A DNA stretch of 64,000 bases, from positions 124,001 to 188,000 of the forward strand of contig JAIUNR010000006.1 in assembly GCA_020161575.1 (NCBI GenBank), written 5' to 3'. Positions 15,184 to 24,265 of this stretch are shown one piece after another. The notes under the pieces were generated by a model, which was not told the DNA's origin, searched no databases, and saw only the letters and a program-made list of their open reading frames with translations. Numbering within the stretch: the stretch's first letter is position 1; each line of letters begins with the position of its first letter. Origin of the DNA: Pseudomonadota bacterium. Lineage in GTDB: Bacteria > Pseudomonadota > Alphaproteobacteria > Rhizobiales > Beijerinckiaceae. The position numbers were made by a program, and so were the translations under genes.

Positions 15184-17838
15184 ATGACCATCGCGCATCG
15201 ATCCACTCTGGTCGTTCACGGCCGCCTCGCCATGCGGGAGAGTCGGCTGGCGGCGGGCCGTGACGGTCGCCACGGCCTCCAGATCATGTCCTTCGAACAG
15301 GCCGCCGTTCGGCTGGCGGGCGGCTTTGTTCGCCCCATCGACGACGAGAGCCTGCGCGCGACCATCCAGGCAGTCCTGCCCACGACGCCGATGGGCGAAC
15401 TGGAGAGCATCAAGTGTCTTCCCGGCATGATCGATGCGGCGGTCGATACACTTCACAAAGCCTGGCGTGCGGGCATCGACCTTGCCGCACGCGCAGCCGA
15501 CCATCCACGTATCGCCGCCATCGCGCGCCTGGAGGCGGCTGTTCTTGGCCAGCTTCCGTCCGGCATGCTGCGTCCCCTCGACATCGTCGCCGCGGCGACC
15601 GCTCGCATCGGTCATGCGCCGGCGGTCCTCGGCTCGATGGAGATTATCGGCCTCACTGAACTCTCTCCCTGCTGGCGTCCGCTGCTCCAGGCCCTCACTG
15701 CCCATATTCCCGTGCAGTGGACGGCCGGACCGCGGAGCACGCCCCCATGGCTGGACAGCGCCGGCGTCACGGTGACGTGCGCTAGCATGCAAGCGCCAGA
15801 GATCAACGCCGTCAGCGCGGCGACGACCTATCACGAAGCCATCGAGGCGATGCGCTGGGCGCGCAGCCTGCTCGCCTCGGGGGTGTCGCCGGCAGAGATC
15901 GCCATCGCGACCGCTTCGCCCGCCGACTATGACGATCATTTCCTGGCTCTCCGCGCCGACGCCAATATCGATCTGCACTTCGTCCACGGTGTCCGCACCG
16001 TCACCACCCGCGAGGGCCAGGCAGTTGCGGCCCTGGCCGACATCGTCGTGCGCGGCCTGTCGCAGTCGAGACTGCGTCGCCTGGCGGCGTTCTGTCGGGA
16101 CAGCGGCCCTTTCGAAACCCTTCCCGAAGGCTGGCTGCGCATCCTGCCGACCCATGCACCGCTCTCAACGCCCGTCGCCTGGAACCGTCTGCTAGCTCGC
16201 CTGACGCCCGAAGTTTGGCCCGATGGCGCGGACCATGCTCCGGCGCTACGCGCTGGCGTCGAGATGCTGGCCAAAGGACTCGAGGCCGCTGCCGAAATCG
16301 GCGAAGCCTTCCTCAAGGGCCGTGCGGTCGCAATCTGGCGTAAGGCGCTGCTCGCCGGCCCGACCGCCTCGATCGACGCCACGTTGGAAACCCTGAAGCA
16401 GGACGACGGACTGGAAGCGTGCGTCTCTGTCGCCTGGATGCCGGCCAGCGCGCTCGCGGCCTCGCCGCGCCGCTTCGTGCGGCTCCTGGGACTCAACTCC
16501 TCGCGTTGGCCCCGAGGCATCGCCGAGGACCGGCTGATCCCGGACCATATCATCCCGACCCCGGTGCTCGATCCGCTGCCGGTAAACGTTGCCGACCGCC
16601 GCGACTTCGAGACCATCCTCGCTACGACGGCCGGCAGCGTCACTCTCTCGCGCGCCCGGCGCGACAGCGACGGACGCCTCCTGGGGCGCAGTCCTCTACT
16701 CGCAGGGCATGGTGACGAAACCTATCTGCGCCGCAACGCGACGCCGGCACATGCCTTCAGCGAAACCGACCGCCTCATGGCCCGGCCCCAAGAATTCGCG
16801 GCCGATCCGCAAGCGGTCGGGGCACAGGGCTGCTGGCGCGATTGGCGGCGTGCGGAGATCACGCCTCATGACGGGCTCGTGCGGGCGGATCATCCGCTCG
16901 TTCTCGCCATCCTCGGCCGCACCCAGTCGGCCAGCTCGCTGCGCCGACTGCTGCGCAATCCGCTCAGCTTCATGTGGGTCTATGCCTTCGGCTGGCGAGA
17001 ACCGCAGAGCAGCGCCGAACCGCTCGTGCTCGACGCGCTCGGGATCGGCGATCTCGTCCACATGGTCCTGGACCGCGCCCTGCATGATCTCGAAACTGCA
17101 GGCGGGCTGGCAACCGCCGACACGCAGACCGTCGAAGCGGCGGTGGCGCGGGCTGCGCAAACCGTCGCCGCCGATTGGGAGAGCGAGCGTCCTGTTCCGC
17201 CGGCGGTCATCTGGGGGCGCACCCTCGACGACGCCCGCGTGATGGCGGGCCGCGCCTTGACCTGTGGTGATGCCCTGCTGCCGGGCGCACGCTCCTACGC
17301 AGAGGTGCCCTTCGGCGGCTCGGAGCCGAAATCCGAAGCCGAAGCCCCATGGGATACGAGCACGCCCGTCACGATTCCCGACACCGGCTTCAACATTGCC
17401 GGCTATATCGACCGGCTCGACGTCTCGGGCGACGGCAAGCGCGCGCTTGTGCGCGACTACAAGACCGGCCGCCCGCCGAAGGGCGACATCCGGCTGAATG
17501 GCGGGCGCGAACTTCAGCGCTGCCTTTACGCCTTCGCGGTCAAAGCCCTCCTCGGCGACGATGTCGCCATCAGCGCTTCGCTGCTCTACCCGCGCGAGCC
17601 CGTCGATCTTCAACTCGACGATCCCGAGGCCGTGCTCGCGGAGATCACGGGCTATCTCTGCGCAGCAAGGGCGAGTCTCGCCGGCGGCGCGGCCCTGCTT
17701 GGCCCTGATACCGGCGGTGACTATGACGACCTCGCCTTTGCCCTACCAGCCAACGCGAGCGCCACCTACTGCAAACGTAAAATGCCAGCCGCGACGGAGC
17801 GGTTGGGCGAAGTCGCTCAGGTCTGGGAGGCGGAATGA
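15184..17838 (+). CDS. AddB-like PD-(D/E)XK nuclease protein of the defence array
   Basis: The protein has 884 residues. The body looks like the inactivated helicase scaffold of AddB/RecC-type proteins. The C-terminus has a PD-(D/E)XK nuclease core: GYIDRLD at about 739-745, VRDYKTG at about 756-762 and the QxxxY-type ELQRCLYAF at about 776-784. The usual C-terminal cysteine trio of the AddB iron-sulphur cluster is not evident. The ATG at 15184 follows GGAGAGCGGCC, a good ribosome binding site. It is the first gene of the rightward operon and ends inside the start of the AddA-like gene (ATGATG), matching the addB-addA order. Its place in the island argues for a defence role rather than housekeeping recombination. 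Confidence 0.82.
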   Translation: MTIAHRSTLVVHGRLAMRESRLAAGRDGRHGLQIMSFEQAAVRLAGGFVRPIDDESLRATIQAVLPTTPMGELESIKCLPGMIDAAVDTLHKAWRAGIDLAARAADHPRIAAIARLEAAVLGQLPSGMLRPLDIVAAATARIGHAPAVLGSMEIIGLTELSPCWRPLLQALTAHIPVQWTAGPRSTPPWLDSAGVTVTCASMQAPEINAVSAATTYHEAIEAMRWARSLLASGVSPAEIAIATASPADYDDHFLALRADANIDLHFVHGVRTVTTREGQAVAALADIVVRGLSQSRLRRLAAFCRDSGPFETLPEGWLRILPTHAPLSTPVAWNRLLARLTPEVWPDGADHAPALRAGVEMLAKGLEAAAEIGEAFLKGRAVAIWRKALLAGPTASIDATLETLKQDDGLEACVSVAWMPASALAASPRRFVRLLGLNSSRWPRGIAEDRLIPDHIIPTPVLDPLPVNVADRRDFETILATTAGSVTLSRARRDSDGRLLGRSPLLAGHGDETYLRRNATPAHAFSETDRLMARPQEFAADPQAVGAQGCWRDWRRAEITPHDGLVRADHPLVLAILGRTQSASSLRRLLRNPLSFMWVYAFGWREPQSSAEPLVLDALGIGDLVHMVLDRALHDLETAGGLATADTQTVEAAVARAAQTVAADWESERPVPPAVIWGRTLDDARVMAGRALTCGDALLPGARSYAEVPFGGSEPKSEAEAPWDTSTPVTIPDTGFNIAGYIDRLDVSGDGKRALVRDYKTGRPPKGDIRLNGGRELQRCLYAFAVKALLGDDVAISASLLYPREPVDLQLDDPEAVLAEITGYLCAARASLAGGAALLGPDTGGDYDDLAFALPANASATYCKRKMPAATERLGEVAQVWEAE

Positions 17839-20800
17839 TGAGCAGCATGTCCAAGATGTTGAAGGATGACAGCGCACGCCGCGATGCGATCAGCCTTCAT
17901 GATCGCTCGATTCTGGTCGAAGCCGGCGCAGGCTCTGGCAAGACCGCCGTCATGGCCGGCCGCATCGCCGCCATGCTCGCCGAAGGCGTCGCGCCATGTT
18001 CCATCGCCGCCGTCACCTTCACCGAACTCGCCGCGAGCGAACTGCTGTCGCGGGTTCGCGAGTTCGTCGCCGACCTCTCATCCGGTATAATCGCGACCGA
18101 ACTGCGCGTGGCGCTGCCCGATGGCCTGTCCCAGGTCCATCGTGAAAATCTCGCCGCCGCCAGCGCCGCGATCGACGAAATCACCTGCTCGACCATCCAC
18201 GGCTTCTGCCAGCGCCTGATCAAGCCCTATCCGGCAGAGGCCGATATCGATCCCGGCGCCGGCGTTATGGACCGCAATCAGGCCGACCTGACCTTCCTCG
18301 AGATTGTCGATGACTGGCTGCGCGAGCGCCTGTCAGGCGGCCAGGGCGGCATTCTTGCCGAGATGGTGCTGCACAGCCCCGGCGAAACCGTGGCGCTCAT
18401 CCACAAGATCGCCGAGAATCTGCGCCGCCGCCGCACGCTCGCGGCTCCGCCTGTTTCTCCGCTCGCCGGCCATCTGACGGCGTTCCGGCAGGCTGCCGCC
18501 GATTTCGCGGCCGCCCTGGACGGCACGGCAGCGGTCGAACCGGAAACGGTGATGATCGTCGAGCGGCTAACCGAGATGGCGACCGCCTTGGCGAACGGCC
18601 CCGATCCCGCGACACCCACGGGCCTCGTTCGCCTCCTGACCTCGCGTCCCCACCCGGACCTTTGCACCAAGAGCGGCACCTTCGCCTCCTATCGCAAGAA
18701 GGGCAAATGGGCCGCCGCAGCCAAGCAGTCCGGCCTCTCCAAGGCCGACGGTGACAGGCTGAACGACGCTGCCGACGCCCACTACACCGCCTGCTGCGAC
18801 GCCTGGGTTTCACTGGTTCAGGCGGCGGCTGGCCAAGCCCTGGCGGCCCTCATCGAAGAAGCGCGTCCGATCATGGAGCGCTATCGCGACCACAAGCGGG
18901 CCAGCGCCCAGCTTGACTTCGATGATCTGATTTTCGCCGCGCGCGATCTGCTGCGCGATCATGACGACGTGCGCAGCGCGCTGGGGCAGCGTTTCGCCCA
19001 TGTCCTCGTCGACGAGTTCCAGGACACCGATCCCCTGCAAACAGAGATATTCTGGCGGCTGTGCGGCGAGCCGGTCGATGACGACAAGGACTGGGCAGAA
19101 TTCCGAATCCGGCCGGGCGCGCTCTTCCTGGTCGGCGACCCCAAGCAGGCGATCTATCGCTTCCGTGGCGCGGATGTCGGTGCCTATGTGCAGGCGCGCG
19201 ACGCCTTCCGTGCCCAGGCCCCCGACAGTCTCCTGTCGATTTCCACCAATTTCCGCTCCTGCGCCTCGATTCTGACCTTCGTCAACGAGCGCTTCGAGGC
19301 CGTGCTCTCGGCCGATGGACAGCCGGGCTTCACCGCCCTCGATCCGTTTCATGACGATCGCGGCGGCCTCAACGTGGCCGCCATCGACATCGCCGTCGCC
19401 GACGAAAACGGCAAAGCCAGCGCCGAACAGCAGCGTGACGCTGAAGCCGACGCTATCGCCGAGCTGTGCGCCCGCCTGATCGATAGTCATCCCATTGTCG
19501 ACCGTCGCAGTGGCACGGTGCGTCCCTGCCGGCCTGGTGACATCGCCCTGCTGGCGCCAACCGGCGCGGAGCTGTGGCGCTATGAAGAAGCTCTGGAACG
19601 CCGCGGCATCGCCGTGGCGACCCAGGCCGGCAAGGGTTTGTTCCGCCGCCAGGAGGTCCAGGATCTGATCGCGCTGACTCGCGTCCTCGCTGATCGCCGC
19701 GACACGCTCGCGCTCGGTGCGCTGCTGCGCGGTCCTTTGGTCGGCCTCACAGAGGAAGACTTGCTGGACATCATCTGGGGGCTTCCGCGCTCGGAAGAAC
19801 AGCCGGATCGGTTTCCACGTCTGGATCTCAGCGTCGATCCCGCTGTCATCACGCACCCGCTGGCACGCGAAATCATCGAACGCCTGCAATCACTCTCCCG
19901 GCGCGCAAACAGCACGACCCCGCACGAATTGCTTTCGCGGGCCGTCGACGTGATGCGGGTCCGCCCGCTTCTCCTCGAGCGTCATCGCGGCCAGGCGGAG
20001 CGCGCGCTTGCCAATGTCGACCTCTATCTGAGCCTGTCGACCGGCTATGCCGTTCGCGGCCTGCGCGCCTTCGCCGAGGCGATGACGGCCGCGTGGTCCG
20101 ACGAGGCCCGCGCCGTCGAGGGCCGACCGGACGCGCAGGAGGAGGCCGTCGCACTCTTCACCATGCACGCCGCCAAGGGACTGGAATGGCCTATCGTCAT
20201 TCCCATCAACACCATGACCGGCGTCATGGCGCCCGAAAGCGCAGTGATCGACCGCCAGACAGAGACCTTTTATTGCCCGGTCCTGGGTGTCCCGCCCGAG
20301 GGCTACGAAACGGCGCGCCAGGCGGAGAAGGAGGAGCTGGACCGCGAACGCATCCGGCTCTGGTACGTCGCGGCCACCCGTGCCCGCGAACTCCTCGTCT
20401 TGCCCCGGCTCGACACCACGCCGTCGAAATCCGCCTGGATCGGTCTCGTCGATCTGTCGCTCGCCGATTTGCCCGGCCTCGACATGTCCCACCTGCCTGC
20501 CGACCTCGCGGCGACAGGCACCGGAGCGGGCAACGCCCAGACACGCGCCAGTTTCGCCGCCGAAGCCGAAACCATCGCCGCCGGCCAGACACATCTGACC
20601 TGGCTCGCGCCGAGCCGTGACGAAAACGCCGGCGGAACTGTGCTCCGGGAAGAAGAAACCGCGCTCTGGGTGGGCGCGGGCGATGAGCAGCCTCCCGTGG
20701 TGGAGGCCGCCGGCCTGGTCCAGGGTGGCCGCGAACGCGGGCTGATCCTGCACAAACTCATGGAAGAGGTGCTGACGGGCGAGACCAGTGAGACCGAGGC

Positions 20801-21236
20801 CACGCTTGTCGAACGCGCCGCCGAACTCATCCACGCCCTTGGTCGCTCCCCGGTCGCTGATCCGGCGACGGGATTGTCGGCCGCCGAATTGGCCGACTGC
20901 ACCGTCAGAACCCTTGCACTGCCCGAAATAGCGGCCCTGCGGCCCGGTCTTCTGGCCGAGTTTCCCGTCTATGCCGCCCAGGCGGCTGATGGCCTGGAAA
21001 CCGCAACGGCCGGGATCGCCGACGCCCTGACCCTGACGAACGAGGGGAGCCCCGCGGTCGTCGTCGATTGGAAAAGCGACGTGGCGCCAGCGCAGGGAAC
21101 GCTCGATCACTATCGGGCACAGGTGCGGGCCTATCTCGACATGACCGGCGCCGAGCGCGGGCTGATCGTGCTCATGACCTCCGGCGTCGTCATCCCCGTT
21201 CTGCCGACCAAGCCGACCGAGAGCGAGGCGGCCTGA
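17835..21236 (+). CDS. AddA-like UvrD helicase-nuclease of the defence array
   Basis: The protein has 1133 residues. The superfamily 1A helicase motifs are clear: Walker A VEAGAGSGKTA at about 28-38, motif Ia VTFTELAASEL, STIHGFCQRL, motif II VLVDEFQDTDP at about 391-401, motif III GDPKQAIYRFRGAD at about 434-447, motif V MHAAKGLEWP at about 776-785 and motif VI WYVAATRARELL near 843. The C-terminal 250 residues form a RecB/AddA-type nuclease: VVVDWKSD at about 1073-1080, then HYRAQVRAYLDM. The start overlaps the AddB-like gene by 4 bases. Together the pair should form an ATP-driven double-strand-end nuclease. It belongs to the island, so it is probably not the host's own AddAB. Confidence 0.88.
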   Translation: MMSSMSKMLKDDSARRDAISLHDRSILVEAGAGSGKTAVMAGRIAAMLAEGVAPCSIAAVTFTELAASELLSRVREFVADLSSGIIATELRVALPDGLSQVHRENLAAASAAIDEITCSTIHGFCQRLIKPYPAEADIDPGAGVMDRNQADLTFLEIVDDWLRERLSGGQGGILAEMVLHSPGETVALIHKIAENLRRRRTLAAPPVSPLAGHLTAFRQAAADFAAALDGTAAVEPETVMIVERLTEMATALANGPDPATPTGLVRLLTSRPHPDLCTKSGTFASYRKKGKWAAAAKQSGLSKADGDRLNDAADAHYTACCDAWVSLVQAAAGQALAALIEEARPIMERYRDHKRASAQLDFDDLIFAARDLLRDHDDVRSALGQRFAHVLVDEFQDTDPLQTEIFWRLCGEPVDDDKDWAEFRIRPGALFLVGDPKQAIYRFRGADVGAYVQARDAFRAQAPDSLLSISTNFRSCASILTFVNERFEAVLSADGQPGFTALDPFHDDRGGLNVAAIDIAVADENGKASAEQQRDAEADAIAELCARLIDSHPIVDRRSGTVRPCRPGDIALLAPTGAELWRYEEALERRGIAVATQAGKGLFRRQEVQDLIALTRVLADRRDTLALGALLRGPLVGLTEEDLLDIIWGLPRSEEQPDRFPRLDLSVDPAVITHPLAREIIERLQSLSRRANSTTPHELLSRAVDVMRVRPLLLERHRGQAERALANVDLYLSLSTGYAVRGLRAFAEAMTAAWSDEARAVEGRPDAQEEAVALFTMHAAKGLEWPIVIPINTMTGVMAPESAVIDRQTETFYCPVLGVPPEGYETARQAEKEELDRERIRLWYVAATRARELLVLPRLDTTPSKSAWIGLVDLSLADLPGLDMSHLPADLAATGTGAGNAQTRASFAAEAETIAAGQTHLTWLAPSRDENAGGTVLREEETALWVGAGDEQPPVVEAAGLVQGGRERGLILHKLMEEVLTGETSETEATLVERAAELIHALGRSPVADPATGLSAAELADCTVRTLALPEIAALRPGLLAEFPVYAAQAADGLETATAGIADALTLTNEGSPAVVVDWKSDVAPAQGTLDHYRAQVRAYLDMTGAERGLIVLMTSGVVIPVLPTKPTESEAA

Positions 21237-21240
21237 ACGA

Positions 21241-22419
21241 ATGTCTTCTCTTGCCTGGATCGATTTCGACGAGACCGAGCGTCAACGCGCGCAACGCATC
21301 ATGGCGCTCTTTCAGGAGCGCGAAACCCGCGACGAGCTGGGACTGGGCGCGATCCGGGATTCCATCGCCGATCTTCTTTTCCCGGGCACGAGCACAATCC
21401 AGACGCGCCTGCGATACATGCTGTTCATTCCCTGGCTCTATCGCGCGCTCGAGAAACGCGACGTTCCGGAGGGCCAGCTCCGCACGGAAGCGCGCGACAC
21501 CGAAATCCGGCTGGCCGACGCCTTGAAAGCCGGCGGCGAGTCCAACGGCATTATCGGCCGCGATGCGGGACCGCGACTGCAACGGCTGCCGAGCTCGGTC
21601 TATTGGGCCGGGCTGGGCGCCTGGGGCGTCCGGGTCTTTCCCGGCTCGCTCGACAGCCTGTTCGTCGCCCTGCGCGGCCGTGGCCGTTCGCGTGGCGGAT
21701 CGGGTGGCGAAGACGCCCTGGCCGGCGCCCAGGCGCCCGCCGTCTGGAGCCCGGCCTTGCCGCAAATGCCAGGCGACCTGCTTGAGCGCGCCATCTTCCG
21801 CCTGACTACGGACGAGGCGCAGTTCCTCATCGATCGTCTCGTGGCCAGCCAACCGGCCGCGCTGCTCACCATGCTCGCGCGCGAAGGCATCGACGCGGAC
21901 TGCGACTACATCTGGACGCATCCCCATCTTTCGGCGTTCCCGACCGACACGCGCCGCCTTGTCCAGCATGGGGAAATCTTCTCCCATGTGATGCACGGCG
22001 CGGCGCTGCTCTATAATCTGTCGCTCAGCGAACTGCGCCAGCGCGACGACTGGGTTGAGGACTATCGCGAGCGCCTGCAGGCCTGGAATGACGAACTCGA
22101 TGCCGGTGCTGTCCGGGCATGGTCGCCTGATGAGTTCTGGAACGTCATCGAGCACCCGGCGCACGCCATCCGTCCGGCTGCCAAGCGCTTCGTGACCGAG
22201 TGGCGCGACCAGGTTCTGGCCGGAACGGAGGGGCTTGTCGCGACGCCTGCGGCGCGGCGACTGGTCGAGGAACGCGAACGTCGACTCAAGACCAGCCAGT
22301 CTCGCTACGCCAACCACGCCGTTCGCGACCGTTGGACCGGCGCATCAGGCGCCGACCGCCTCAGCTTCCGCTGGGCCCAGGCCAAATCGCATCTGCGGGA
22401 TCTCGCCCATGCTGAATAG
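21241..22419 (+). CDS. DUF6361 family protein of the defence array
   Basis: The protein has 392 residues, beginning MSSLAWIDFDETERQRAQRI. ALFQERETRDELGLGAIRDS followed by ADLLFPGTSTIQTRLRYMLF and IPWLYRALE are the conserved opening of DUF6361 proteins, which are typically encoded beside a PLD-like protein and a large helicase. No catalytic motif is recognisable. It starts 4 bases after the AddA-like stop and its end overlaps the PLD gene by 11 bases, so it is in the same transcript. A bridging or DNA-binding role in a complex is a guess. Confidence 0.82.
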   Translation: MSSLAWIDFDETERQRAQRIMALFQERETRDELGLGAIRDSIADLLFPGTSTIQTRLRYMLFIPWLYRALEKRDVPEGQLRTEARDTEIRLADALKAGGESNGIIGRDAGPRLQRLPSSVYWAGLGAWGVRVFPGSLDSLFVALRGRGRSRGGSGGEDALAGAQAPAVWSPALPQMPGDLLERAIFRLTTDEAQFLIDRLVASQPAALLTMLAREGIDADCDYIWTHPHLSAFPTDTRRLVQHGEIFSHVMHGAALLYNLSLSELRQRDDWVEDYRERLQAWNDELDAGAVRAWSPDEFWNVIEHPAHAIRPAAKRFVTEWRDQVLAGTEGLVATPAARRLVEERERRLKTSQSRYANHAVRDRWTGASGADRLSFRWAQAKSHLRDLAHAE

Positions 22420-24265
22420 GCGCAGCCTCGACCCCGAGCAGCGAACGCTCTACGGCGCGAACCTTCAGCCGCCCGCTGGCTACATCTTCGATGCGGCGGT
22501 CGCGACGACATTCTCGCTCGATTTTGAGACCGCGCTCGCCGTGCCGGTCAGTCTGGCGCTGTTCGCGGCAGAAAATCGCGATGACATTCTCTCTCATCCT
22601 CTGGCGCTGCTGGAAGGCGCCGAGCGCATCGCTGGTCGCCTCGTGGTCTTTACCGACGCAGGCCGTATCCAGGCGAGCGTCCGTCCCCATTCCCGCCTTT
22701 GTTCACTGCTCGAACGCATCGTCGTCGAGGTCGCCGCCCCTCGTGGCGGAGCCTTCCACCCCAAGATGTGGGCGCTCCGTTTCACGCCGCTGCGGCCCGA
22801 ATATCCGCCGCGCTTGCGCCTGCTCATCCTGTCCCGAAACCTGACCCGCGACCGCTCATGGGATATTGCCGCTACCTTCGATGGCGTGGTCACAAGGCAG
22901 CCGAAGGCCGTCAACCGCCCGATCGCAGACTTTCTTCGCCAGCTCCCTGATCTGGCCACCGTTGGTACTCCTGACGGGACGAAGACGCTTGTCGACGATC
23001 TGGCCGAAGATGTGCGGCGCGCCGAATGGAGCCTGTCCGAGCCCTTCCAGAGCGTCTCCTTCGCGGTCAACGGTCTCGGCGGCAAGCCATGGCGTCCGGA
23101 ACCCTGCGCGCGGCTGGGCGTGATGTCGCCGTTCTGCGACGATCAGACCTTGTCGATGCTCGCCGGTCTCGCCAACGCCGATAAACCCATCTTCATCGGG
23201 CGCTCCGACGAACTTGGGCAGGTATCTGGCGCTACGCTGGATGCTTTTGCCCGCGTCGCCGTTCTCGATGAGATGGCCGCCACCGAAGACGGCGAGGAGG
23301 CCGATGACACGGCGTTGCAGGGGCTTCATGCCAAGGCCTTCATCGCCGAGCGTGGCTGGGACACCGCAATCACTGTCGGCTCGGGAAACGCCACACGACC
23401 GGCGCTGCTGTCGGGCGCCAATGTCGAGATCTTCGCGACCCTGACCGGCAAACGATCGCGGGTCGGCAGCGTCGAAGAAATTCTTGGCGACAAGGGCTTC
23501 GGCCGCCTGACACGGCCATTTGTCCGCGACGAGATGGGCGCCGGTGACGCTGCGCAACGGGCTGCTGAGGAGCGACTGGACCAGGCCCGACGCGAAATCT
23601 GCCGGAGCGGGCTCAAGCTCCGTTGCGAGCGCACAACACCCGCCGATGACGGCGCTCTTCTCTGGCGGGTCTGGCTGGTCCCATCAGAGCCGCTTTCCCT
23701 TGCCGGAGTCAGGGCTTTGCGTGTTTGGCCCATCACGCGGGGCGACGGCCACGCGCGCGATGTGATTGAGCCCCTTCGACAGGGGCAACCCGCAGACCTT
23801 GGCGCGATGCCGATGGTCGATCTCACCCGCTTCCTGGCCTGCCATCTCACGGACGAGGCAGAAGACGTTTCCATCCTGTTCAGCACCGGGCTGATGACAG
23901 ACGGGATGCCGTCCGAGCGGCATGCGGCCATCCTGCGCTGGGTGATCGACAGCAAGGATGCGTTCTTCCGTTATCTCCGACTGCTCCTCTCCGAATTGGG
24001 CGACCCGTTTGCCGCCGCGTTGGCGGCGCAGGACGGATCGGGTCAGGGCACATGGCGCTCGGCAAGCGACGATGCGCCGATCCTTGAAGACATGGTCCGC
24101 GCCTTCTGCCGCGGCGGCGACCAACTGCGCGCCATCGAACGCCTGATTACGCGCCTGGAGGCCAATGACGGCTCCGATACAGACCCAATTCCCGCCGAGT
24201 TCCGCGCGCTCTGGAACACATTCCGGATCGCCCTCGCCACGGAGGACGCCGCGCATGACAGATGA
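22409..24265 (+). CDS. Phospholipase D-like (HKD) protein of the defence array
   Basis: The protein has 618 residues from ATG 22409 (MLNRRSLDPEQRTLYGANLQ). Two degenerate HKD-type motifs are visible: FHPKMWAL at about 117-124 with ILSRNLTRD at about 138-146, and LHAKAF at about 305-310 with VGSGNATRPA at about 323-332. Each has the His-x-Lys pair with a downstream Asn/Ser, as in PLD-family nucleases, including those near defence helicases. The frame is open upstream to 22235 inside the DUF6361 gene, where no homology is expected. It overlaps both neighbours by 11 bases (ATGCTGAATAG and ATGACAGATGA), which indicates translational coupling. DNA cleavage guided by the following helicase is likely but unproven. 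Confidence 0.83.
   Translation: MLNRRSLDPEQRTLYGANLQPPAGYIFDAAVATTFSLDFETALAVPVSLALFAAENRDDILSHPLALLEGAERIAGRLVVFTDAGRIQASVRPHSRLCSLLERIVVEVAAPRGGAFHPKMWALRFTPLRPEYPPRLRLLILSRNLTRDRSWDIAATFDGVVTRQPKAVNRPIADFLRQLPDLATVGTPDGTKTLVDDLAEDVRRAEWSLSEPFQSVSFAVNGLGGKPWRPEPCARLGVMSPFCDDQTLSMLAGLANADKPIFIGRSDELGQVSGATLDAFARVAVLDEMAATEDGEEADDTALQGLHAKAFIAERGWDTAITVGSGNATRPALLSGANVEIFATLTGKRSRVGSVEEILGDKGFGRLTRPFVRDEMGAGDAAQRAAEERLDQARREICRSGLKLRCERTTPADDGALLWRVWLVPSEPLSLAGVRALRVWPITRGDGHARDVIEPLRQGQPADLGAMPMVDLTRFLACHLTDEAEDVSILFSTGLMTDGMPSERHAAILRWVIDSKDAFFRYLRLLLSELGDPFAAALAAQDGSGQGTWRSASDDAPILEDMVRAFCRGGDQLRAIERLITRLEANDGSDTDPIPAEFRALWNTFRIALATEDAAHDR

Noticed and set aside
17835..21110. Long reading frames on the opposite strand of the AddA-like gene (for example 19890-21110)
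   Set aside because: They are low-complexity shadows caused by high GC and have no domain motifs, while the plus strand carries all helicase motifs.
15184..21236. Treating the AddAB-like pair as the chromosomal housekeeping addBA genes
   Set aside because: They lie inside the island, are coupled to DUF6361, PLD and helicase genes, and face a BrxR-like regulator.
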